From the NCBI GenBank assembly GCA_041485445.1, contig JBGPJN010000002.1, positions 1 to 47,030 of the forward strand: 47,030 nucleotides of DNA, in the 5' to 3' direction. Position 1 is the first letter of the stretch, and each line of letters opens with the position of its first letter. The notes under the pieces are model-generated. The model did no database searches, was not told the DNA's origin, and saw only the letters and a program-made list of their open reading frames with translations. Of this stretch, positions 39,500-46,111 are shown one piece after another. Source of the DNA: SHYG01 sp041485445. GTDB lineage: Bacteria; Chloroflexota; Dehalococcoidia; Lucifugimonadales; UBA3495. Made by a program: the position numbers and the translations under genes.

Positions 39500-40819
39500 C
39501 TACTTGGCCGGGAAGGGGGGCGGCTCAAACACCGACATGATCTCCCGCAGCATGGCTTCCCGAGACTCAAACCTGGACTCTTCGTAGCAGCCCATGGGGT
39601 TCTTCAAGGCGTTCACCGCGCACTTGTTGCAGTAGGTGCATGGCTTGGGCGCGCGGTTTTGCCCCTGGGCGAACAACTGCACCAGGTTGTTGTTGGCCAC
39701 CAGGGGGCGGGCGATGGACACCGCGTCGCAGTCGCCGGCGCCGATGGCCTGGCGGATCACCGACGCGGTCTGGAACCCGCCGGTGCACAGCACCGGTATC
39801 TTCACCGACTGCTTGATGACGCGGGCGTCCGCCAGGTTGATCCCCTCAATCTGCTTGCCCCGGTTGTGTACCCACCACCAGTGGAACAAGCTCCGGAAGG
39901 GCCACCGGCGGAACATGAAGTAGTTCCGAACTCCGTGGCTTCCGCTGGAGATCATGATGTCGTAGGTCTGGGCTACCTCCTTCATGGGCAGGTCGCCCGC
40001 GGGGTTGCGGGGGTGGGGGAACATGCTGCCGCCGGAGACGTGGATAGCGTCCACCCCGGCCTGCTCCAGCCACTGGCACACCTGCACCGACTCCTTCAGG
40101 ATGTTGCCCTTGCCCTCCCAGGGGATCACGGCGTTGTTGTAATCGGTGCCGTTGATCTTCATCTGCAGGTGGAACTCCCGGCCCACCTTGGCCCGGATGG
40201 CCTGCACCACCTCAAGAACAAAGCGGGCGCGGTTTTCCAGCGAGCCCCCGTACTGGTCCCGGCGGTCGTTGATGCCGGAGCTGAGGAACTGGGTGATTAG
40301 GTAGCCGTTGGCCCCGTGCAGCTCCACCCCGTCCAGGCCCGCCTGCTGGGCCCGCCGCGCCCCCTCAGCAAAGGCGTTGACGGTCTCCCCTATCTCCTGC
40401 ACGGTCATGGCCTGGCACGGGAACCCGTGCAGCGGCTCCTTCTTGCTGGTGCTGCTCAGCGCCGTGGCGAACTCCACGCCGCGGACGTCGCGCTGCCGTC
40501 CGGAGTGACTGAGCTGCAGGATGTACCGGCAGTCGTGCTGGTGGACCCGCTCTCCCAGGGCGCGCCAGAACGGGATGTACTCATCCCGGTGGATGGTGGC
40601 GTAGTTGGGCATAATGCGGCCCCGGATGGTCACCGGCACGAAGGACGAGATGATGGCGCCCACGCCGCCCTGGGCGAACTTGGCTTCCCAGTTGATGCGC
40701 GCCTGGTTGCCCGAGCCGTCGTAGTTGTCGAAGCGGCCCGAGATGTTGGACCGGAACACCCGGTTCTTGACGGTGAGGTTCCGGAACTTCAGCGGCTCAA
40801 AAATGACGTCGGTAGACAC
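39500..40819 (-). CDS. Old Yellow Enzyme-type NADH:flavin oxidoreductase
   Basis: FMN-dependent oxidoreductase of the OYE/2,4-dienoyl-CoA reductase group, 439 residues. A TIM barrel starts at FEPLKFRNLTVKNRVFRS; LQLSHSGRQ, DGVELHGANGYLITQFLS, NDRRDQYGGSLENRARF and the phosphate site VLCTGGFQ / DCDAVSIARPLVAN are present. At the C-terminus CTYCNKC followed 11 residues later by another Cys is a likely 4Fe-4S site as in dienoyl-CoA reductases, but the second FAD/NADH domain is missing. It should reduce activated C=C bonds. Start GTG with AAGGGTG upstream. First gene of a four-gene operon with a promoter at 40897. In plants an OYE-type enzyme acts in oxylipin synthesis, which fits the neighbours. 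Confidence 0.92.
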   Translation of the reverse strand: MSTDVIFEPLKFRNLTVKNRVFRSNISGRFDNYDGSGNQARINWEAKFAQGGVGAIISSFVPVTIRGRIMPNYATIHRDEYIPFWRALGERVHQHDCRYILQLSHSGRQRDVRGVEFATALSSTSKKEPLHGFPCQAMTVQEIGETVNAFAEGARRAQQAGLDGVELHGANGYLITQFLSSGINDRRDQYGGSLENRARFVLEVVQAIRAKVGREFHLQMKINGTDYNNAVIPWEGKGNILKESVQVCQWLEQAGVDAIHVSGGSMFPHPRNPAGDLPMKEVAQTYDIMISSGSHGVRNYFMFRRWPFRSLFHWWWVHNRGKQIEGINLADARVIKQSVKIPVLCTGGFQTASVIRQAIGAGDCDAVSIARPLVANNNLVQLFAQGQNRAPKPCTYCNKCAVNALKNPMGCYEESRFESREAMLREIMSVFEPPPFPAK

Positions 40820-40896
40820 GGCGATATCACCCTTGGCCCGTGAGAGTCACGCCAGTTCACCCCAATTTCCCTGGGATGTCACCCGAAGCGGGCCAC

Positions 40897-40926
40897 AGTC
40901 TAGCACCGGCGTCAAACCAGCGTCAA
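40897..40926 (-). promoter_or_regulatory. Sigma-70-type promoter of the reductase/cytochrome/oxygenase operon
   Basis: Minus strand TTGACG (40921-40926), 18-base spacer, TAGACT (40897-40902), about 78 bases before the GTG start at 40819. Confidence 0.5.
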
Positions 40927-41094
40927 CTAACCGCTGTCATGTTGGCGATCCCGCAGGCGGCCGGTCCGGCGAGGGTTACCCGGTGGGGGGCAGCCTGAGG
41001 GGATGGAGCGGGACCGCGCCGAGGCGGCGGAGTTTCTGAACACGATGACTCTGGAAGGCAATTATCTCAATCGGTTGGAAGGTATTTCCGGCGC

Positions 41095-41142
41095 AAATCC
41101 CCCCAACCCCCCCTTTTTAAAAGGGGGGCGAAGGGGGGATTT
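41095..41142. repeat. AAATCCCCCC..GGGGGGATTT palindromic repeat
   Basis: Perfect 10-bp outer arms (41095-41104 and 41133-41142) enclose a second hairpin, CCCCCCC-TTTTTAAAA-GGGGGG. Most complete copy of the family seen at 258-278 and 35439-35480. Located 60 bases downstream of the nurA stop, so it may also end nurA transcription. Confidence 0.7.
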
Positions 41143-41204
41143 CGTCAGCCTCAGTTAAGAGATTTATGCAAGGCTCGGTAAGCAGCGGCGCGCCTGAGCA
41201 CTTT

Positions 41205-42410
41205 TCACACCCACGGGGTGCGCTTGGACCGCTCCTTCTCCGAGGTGTAGGTGGGCTGCCCCTGGCGCTCCAGGGCCTGGGACAACATCTCCTTGAACAG
41301 CCGGCGCTCCGGACCCCGGATCACCGCCTGCTCGTGGGACTCGGAGATGGCCACCGGGTAGCCCTGCCCCCGGCGGCACTGGTCCAGTATCAGGCTGTGC
41401 CCCAGGGCCAGCAACGCCTCGTCCTGGGCCACCCACTGGGGCACCTCCACCCGGCCCAGCTCTTCCCCGGTGTTCAGGTAGTAGAAGTACACCTGGTGCT
41501 CCCCATAGTGCTCCCGGGGCACGGAGGACGTGGTGCGGTAGATGGGAGACCGCCAGCCGGGGGGCAGCACCTCCTGGAACAGCTCCCGGTCCAGGATGCC
41601 GGTGGCGGCGCTGCAGGGCGCCAGGGCGGAGCGCCGGTTGCCGCAGGACTCCCGGCAGCGGCCCAGGTCGTGGGGGCAGAGGCAGCAGCGGACGGCGTTG
41701 ACCACCTCGGCGCTGCGGGGCAGGGAGACGTAGGCGGCCACCGTCACGGCGCGGGTGGCGGACAGCTCCCGCAGCTGTTCCAGGGAGGACAGCAGCTCCC
41801 CGATGATGGCGTCGCGCACAAAGGGCCGGTAGCCCTGCCCCGACAGCCCCCACAGCACCAGGGAGCCGTCCACCAGGGCCAGGGTGGGCAACCCGGCGGG
41901 CGCTTCCCGCACCACCTGCACCAGCCGAGCCAACTCCCGCACCGTGCGCACCAGCCCCAGCAGGGCGCCGGTGACGGTCTCTTCGTGGGCGGAGTTGGCC
42001 GGGTCGGTGAGGTAAAGGTCCGAGTCTGAGGACGCCAGTTGCGGCTGACTGAAGAGCTGGGCCGCGGGCCGCGCGCCGTAGGTCAGCACGCAGCCGCCCA
42101 GGTTCAGGAGGTAACAACTTATGGGCAGGTGGCGGTCCACGTCGATATGGGAGCCGTCCACCGCGGCCACGCACCAGTCGGCCGGCGTTGCCGAGGGCGC
42201 ATAGGCGCCCAGGAGGGTGTCCACCACCTGGGCCGCCAGGAAGGGACGGTCCGCCGCGTACCGGGTCTGCTCCACGGCGGTGCTGGCGCTGACCCGTCCG
42301 GCAGCCTCCACCAGGGCGGCCAGCCTGGCCCGGCGGTCCTCCCGGCGGTCACCCGCCTGCCGGGCCGCTTGGTCCAGCTGGAGCAGCGTTTCGCCCAGGT
42401 CAAGGGACAC
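41205..42410 (-). CDS. nurA: NurA-domain nuclease
   Basis: A 401-residue NurA-family protein, in archaea a 5'-3' nuclease of DNA end resection that works with the HerA helicase. The first conserved block AAVDGSHIDVDRHLPISCYLLNLG (about 82-105) carries metal-binding Asp residues, and LALVDGSLVLWGL (about 180-192) is the second Asp block. SHEQAVIRG near residue 362 corresponds to the conserved C-terminal His region. A Cys-rich stretch in the middle (CCLCPHDLGRCRESCG) looks like an inserted zinc site. Start is GTG at 42410, six bases after the selB stop, so it is co-transcribed with selB. No herA is in the window. Confidence 0.85.
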   Translation of the reverse strand: MSLDLGETLLQLDQAARQAGDRREDRRARLAALVEAAGRVSASTAVEQTRYAADRPFLAAQVVDTLLGAYAPSATPADWCVAAVDGSHIDVDRHLPISCYLLNLGGCVLTYGARPAAQLFSQPQLASSDSDLYLTDPANSAHEETVTGALLGLVRTVRELARLVQVVREAPAGLPTLALVDGSLVLWGLSGQGYRPFVRDAIIGELLSSLEQLRELSATRAVTVAAYVSLPRSAEVVNAVRCCLCPHDLGRCRESCGNRRSALAPCSAATGILDRELFQEVLPPGWRSPIYRTTSSVPREHYGEHQVYFYYLNTGEELGRVEVPQWVAQDEALLALGHSLILDQCRRGQGYPVAISESHEQAVIRGPERRLFKEMLSQALERQGQPTYTSEKERSKRTPWV

Positions 42411-42416
42411 GGTGCG

Positions 42417-44282
42417 CTACCTCAGCACCCGTTCGTCGCCCATGCGACGGGTGACGCGCTGCTGGTCCAGGTGCTCCAGCAGGGGCAGGATGTACTTGCG
42501 GCTGGTGTTCAGCATGGTGCGGGCCTCCGCCACGGTGATGCGCCCGTTGGCCTTCAGGTGGGCCACGATCTTGTCCGAAATCTCCTGGTAAGCGCCGGCG
42601 GTGAACACCACCGACTCGTTGACCTTCACCACCTTGCCCTGGTCCACCAGGACGCCCAACAGCTCGGCGTCCAAGGGCAGGTCGGTGGGTGGCGAGTAGG
42701 GGTCCTGGGCCAGGGCGCTCAGGTAGGTGGCGGCCTGGCGCTCCAGGGCTGGGGTCAGGGCCACCTGATGGCTGGGCAGGCGCAGGTGCTGGCCTTCCTC
42801 CATCACCAATCCCTCCTGGGCGGCGCGGGCCAGCACCCGCAGGTACACCGGCTGGGCCAGGCCCAGGCGGCTGCGCAGCTCCTGGGAGGGCATGCCGCCC
42901 CGCAGCGGGTGCTGCCGGTGGTAGGCGGTCAGGTCGGTGAGGGTCTGGTCCCTGAGCCGGTTCCAACCCGCGCGGGAGTAGACCACGGCATCGGCCTCCG
43001 ACGCCAGGTCGCCCAGAGCCACCATGTCTCCGGCAGTGGCAAGCTGGGCGGCGCGCTGCCGCACCTCGGCCAAGGGCAGGTTGGCCCGCCGGGAGAGGGC
43101 CCCCAGGTCGCAAGGACCCCACTGGTCGGCCAGGCTGATGAGCACGTCCTCGCCGGTGCCCTGGTCCAGGGTCGTCAGCTGCGCTACCACGTCGGCCTGG
43201 TAGCGACGGTGTCGCCTCCGGGGATTGGGGTCCACCACCTGGCCGCCCCCCAGGGTGTCCTCGGCGGAGCGGAGGATGAAAAAGTCGCCCTTCACCACGG
43301 GCACCGGGTTCTCCAGCAGCAATTGCACCCACCCTTGGGCGCCCGCGGCCAGCTGGTCCACCTCCAGCAGCCGCACCCGCGCCGGGGTTTCGCTGGAGAA
43401 CAGGTGAAAGGTCACCCCCTCGTTGTGGCGCAGGGCATGGGGCGCGCTGCGCACCATGCGCAGCCGGGCGTCCACCCGCTGGGTGGCGCGCAGCCAGCCT
43501 GGGGTCGTCAGAATCTCGCCGCGCTGGATATCGGTGCGGGCCGCCCCGGACAGGTTCACCGCCAGGCGCACACCCGGCCCCGTGCGGTCAATCTTGCTCT
43601 GGTGGCTCTGCAGGCCGCGGACCCGGCAGGTCAGGCCCGAGGGCACCAGCTCCACCTCCTGGCCCACCTCCAGGCTGCCGTCAATCAGGGTGCCGGTGAC
43701 CACCGTGCCGAAGCCGGAGACGGAGAAGCAGCGGTCCACCGGCAGGCGGGGCCGGCCCAGGTCCCGGCGGGCGGTGGTCTGGTCCAGGATGCCGTCAATG
43801 GCCGCCTTCAGCTCCTCGATGCCGGCGCCGGTGTAAGACGACACCGCCAGCATGGGGCAGCCCTGAAAGGCGGTGCCGGCCAGGGTGTCTTCCACTTCGG
43901 CCTTCACCAGCTCCACCAGCTCGGCGTCCACCAGGTCGGCCTTGGTGATGACCACCAGGCAGCGGCCGATCTGGAGCAGGTCCAGAATGGCCAAATGCTC
44001 CCGGGTCTGGGGCATGACGCTCTCGTCCGCCGCCACGATGAGCAAGGCCAGGTCAATGGCCCCCACCCCGGCCAGCATGTTCTTGATGAACCGTTCGTGG
44101 CCGGGCACGTCAACGATGCTCACCTCCCGGCCGCTGGGCAGGGTCATCCAGGCAAAGCCCAGGTCAATGGTCATCTCCCGCTCCTTCTCCTCGGGGAGAC
44201 GGTCCGGGTCGATGTTGGTCAGGGCTTTGACCAGGGTGGACTTTCCGTGGTCCACGTGGCCGGAGGTTCCGATGACGTACAT
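42417..44282 (-). CDS. selB: Selenocysteine-specific translation elongation factor SelB
   Basis: GTPase that delivers selenocysteyl-tRNA to UGA codons marked by a SECIS hairpin; 621 residues, a normal bacterial length. The G domain has GHVDHGKST (G1), EMTIDLGFA (G2 Thr and surroundings), DVPGHE (58-63, G3) and TKAD (113-116, G4). Beta-barrel domains follow with DRCFSVSGFGTVVTGTL, and from about residue 370 the winged-helix domains that bind the SECIS, ending in ITVAEARTMLNTSRKYILPLLEHLD. Complete, so the host should be able to decode Sec. selA, selD and tRNA-Sec are not in this window. ATG with a weak GAAGG eight bases upstream. Two genes downstream of it by strand, the window has candidate Sec users at 11092 and 11923. 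Confidence 0.97.
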   Translation of the reverse strand: MYVIGTSGHVDHGKSTLVKALTNIDPDRLPEEKEREMTIDLGFAWMTLPSGREVSIVDVPGHERFIKNMLAGVGAIDLALLIVAADESVMPQTREHLAILDLLQIGRCLVVITKADLVDAELVELVKAEVEDTLAGTAFQGCPMLAVSSYTGAGIEELKAAIDGILDQTTARRDLGRPRLPVDRCFSVSGFGTVVTGTLIDGSLEVGQEVELVPSGLTCRVRGLQSHQSKIDRTGPGVRLAVNLSGAARTDIQRGEILTTPGWLRATQRVDARLRMVRSAPHALRHNEGVTFHLFSSETPARVRLLEVDQLAAGAQGWVQLLLENPVPVVKGDFFILRSAEDTLGGGQVVDPNPRRRHRRYQADVVAQLTTLDQGTGEDVLISLADQWGPCDLGALSRRANLPLAEVRQRAAQLATAGDMVALGDLASEADAVVYSRAGWNRLRDQTLTDLTAYHRQHPLRGGMPSQELRSRLGLAQPVYLRVLARAAQEGLVMEEGQHLRLPSHQVALTPALERQAATYLSALAQDPYSPPTDLPLDAELLGVLVDQGKVVKVNESVVFTAGAYQEISDKIVAHLKANGRITVAEARTMLNTSRKYILPLLEHLDQQRVTRRMGDERVLR

Positions 44283-44391
44283 GGCGGGTGCCTTCGTTGG
44301 TTCGAATCGGGTTCAAGCACAAACGGGAACTGGCGACCGCTCCAGCATAGCACCCAGGGCGAGGGATGGGTAGGGCGAGGTGGGGGGAGGG

Positions 44392-44516
44392 CAGGGCTGT
44401 TTCATTTTCCCCAAAGGTAGGGGCAGACCTTTGTGTCTGCCCTACGGCTGAAGGGGCAGACCAGGGCGCACACGCAGGTGCGCCCCTACGGGCAGGCCGA
44501 AAATGAATCGGCCCTG
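44392..44516. repeat. MITE-like element, copy 4 (125 bp)
   Basis: The ends are CAGGGCTGTTTCATTTTC (44392-44409) and GAAAATGAATCGGCCCTG (44499-44516), complementary with two mismatches. The interior (GTAGGGGCAGAC..GTCTGCCCTAC, then GGGCGCACACGCAGGTGCGCCC) is nearly identical to the copy at 12350. Confidence 0.75.
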
Positions 44517-44607
44517 GGGGGAGGAGGGACGGGCCTTTGCTTTGTCGGCGTGCTCCGGCCTTCGGGGAGGGAGCAAGGGCCCTGAGTTGGGAGGTGCTGG
44601 GACAATC

Positions 44608-44653
44608 CCAAAAGAAACGGCCGCCCTTGCAGGAAGCACCGCAAGGACGGCCG
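44608..44653 (-). terminator. Intrinsic terminator of the J-domain-like gene
   Basis: A stem of two blocks (CGGCCG with CGGCCG, CCTTGC with GCAAGG, one mismatch between, 44618-44630 with 44641-44653) is followed on the minus strand by TTTCTTTTGG. It lies 36 bases after the stop codon. Confidence 0.75.
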
Positions 44654-44689
44654 GCCAGGGGAGGACAAGCCCGGAGGGCTACCGGAGGA

Positions 44690-45766
44690 TTAGTTGAACT
44701 GGATTTTGTCCACCCAGATGCCGTCCGCCGGGGTGGCCCCCGCCGGGTCGTTCCAGAACTGCCACTGGAAGGATAAGGGCCGTATATCCGGCACCGCCAC
44801 CTCAACGTGCGTCCAGGACCCGTCGCCCGCCAGGTCCACACTGACCTGCCTGGGGGCGCCGACCACCCGGAAGGAGGCGCAGCAGCCGGCGCCGGTGGTC
44901 CGGACATCGAAGGAGATGGTCCGCACCGAGGCGGGGAGCTCGTCCCTGTAGCCCAGCGACAAGGTGGAGTACCCGGCCCCTGTCAGCGCGGCCGATCTCA
45001 GGCACGGCGCCTCCTTGCATTCGCTGGTGAAGTGCACCATCCACGGACTGCCGACGACCTGGAATCCCCGGAACCCCAGGGCCTCAGCTTCCGGCGACGT
45101 AACTGGGATTTGTTCCAGAGGAAACAGAAAGGAGGTGGGCGCCGGTGCCGGTGTGAACTGGACACTCCCCGTGGCCGGCTCAGAAGTTGGGGGCAGGGAG
45201 GCGGTATGAGTCAGGTTGGGGGTCAGCACCAGCGTGGGTACGGGCGTAGGGTTGCTGGTGTGGAAGGAGATGGGCTGGGGCGCTTTGGGCCCGCGGCCAC
45301 CGGGCAGCAGTCCCGGCAGGACGCCAACACCGAAGAGAACCGCCATGCCGATGGCGCCCGCGACAGCTATCAGTTTGGCCCGGCGCTCCAGACTGCGGCG
45401 GGGCTCCACCCTTGGAGGCGCCGAGTGCTCGGATGGTGGCTGTGAAGCGGTGGGAGGTTGGGCCCGCGGCGGCGGACTTGCCTGGTGGCTAGCCGTCACG
45501 CCGCTGGGTGTGGAGCCTTGCGCAGTGCGGGACTGGCACGCTTGGTCGTACTTGACCCGCCGCGGCGAGTCGGACAAAACCTCGTAGGCCTCGTGCAACT
45601 CCTGCATCCGGGCCGAGTTCAGCTCGGTGTCGCCAGACCCATCCGGACGGTAGATCTGCGACAACTGCTGCCAGACGCGGCGAATGGTCCCAATGCTGGC
45701 GTTGGACTTGACGCCCAGCACATGGTAGTAGTCCTTCCATGGGCTTTCGTACTGCTCTCGAGGCAT
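44690..45766 (-). CDS. Membrane protein with degenerate J domain and C-terminal beta-rich domain
   Basis: A 358-residue protein with four parts. A DnaJ-like J domain (about 11-76, DYYHVLGVKSNASIGTIRRVW and ELHEAYEVLSDSPRRVKYD) has the HPD motif changed to RPD at 40-42, so it probably cannot stimulate an Hsp70 ATPase. A Pro/Ser/Gln-rich linker follows, then one membrane helix (about 132-155) and a Thr/Pro-rich extracytoplasmic stalk (165-215). The C-terminal domain (220-358) opens AEALGFRGFQVVGSPWMVHFTSECKEAPCLRSA and closes GIWVDKIQFN, a jelly-roll-like pattern of unknown family. The same C-terminal domain ends the next gene. A fold linking a cytoplasmic J module to an extracellular binding domain is unusual. 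Confidence 0.75.
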   Translation of the reverse strand: MPREQYESPWKDYYHVLGVKSNASIGTIRRVWQQLSQIYRPDGSGDTELNSARMQELHEAYEVLSDSPRRVKYDQACQSRTAQGSTPSGVTASHQASPPPRAQPPTASQPPSEHSAPPRVEPRRSLERRAKLIAVAGAIGMAVLFGVGVLPGLLPGGRGPKAPQPISFHTSNPTPVPTLVLTPNLTHTASLPPTSEPATGSVQFTPAPAPTSFLFPLEQIPVTSPEAEALGFRGFQVVGSPWMVHFTSECKEAPCLRSAALTGAGYSTLSLGYRDELPASVRTISFDVRTTGAGCCASFRVVGAPRQVSVDLAGDGSWTHVEVAVPDIRPLSFQWQFWNDPAGATPADGIWVDKIQFN

Positions 45767-46111
45767 CTGTATTTCACCCCATCGTCCGTTGCACTGGAAT
45801 TGTTGCCGGAACTGTCGCTGCCAGTTTGGGCGCCGTGCGCAGACTTACCACTCCATGTTAGGCGCGGTAAGGAGCAACATGAACCGTTCCTACCAAAGGC
45901 ACAACAATGTCGGACGGTGTCCACCACCCCTTTGGAGTGAGGGCTGCGGGAGCCGGGTTGACAGGCTGGGTTGATGGGCAGTCCCCCTTGGGGATAGTCC
46001 AGTCACCGGGTCCCAGCGGCGTAAGATTCGATGCGTAGGGTTTGATGATTGCGCAAGGCCCGGTCCGCCCAGGGGTCAGGGCGGCCGGGCCTGCAATGGT
46101 GCTAAATTGGG
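45767..46111. other. Intergenic region with terminator hairpin, no gene
   Basis: The 345-base gap between the two paralogous genes contains a hairpin at 46057-46091 near the end of the upstream gene. No other structure is clear. Confidence 0.5.
46057..46091 (-). terminator. Hairpin downstream of the 46112 gene
   Basis: GGCCCGG-T-CCGCCC (46057-46070) pairs with GGGCGG-CCGGGCC (46079-46091) with one bulge and an eight-base loop, 21 bases past the stop codon. The trailing strand is not T-rich, so termination strength is uncertain. Confidence 0.45.

Larger units (their letters stand above)
40820..41204. other. Promoter region and palindromic repeat, no firm gene
   Basis: This 385-base gap holds the minus-strand promoter of the reductase operon (40897-40926) and the palindromic repeat at 41095-41142. 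A short plus-strand frame from 41003 to 41158 (51 codons) is discussed among the rejected items. Confidence 0.6.
44283..44689. other. Intergenic region: MITE-like repeat and terminator
   Basis: No gene is supported in these 407 bases. They hold the selB upstream region, the MITE-like element at 44392-44516 and the terminator of the 44690 gene. Confidence 0.65.

Noticed and set aside
41003..41158. Short plus-strand ORF of 51 codons (begins MERDRAEAAEFLNTM)
   Set aside because: Its second half is translated from the palindromic repeat at 41095-41142, and GAGGGG directly abuts the ATG, too close for a ribosome binding site. Possibly a gene remnant, but unsupported.
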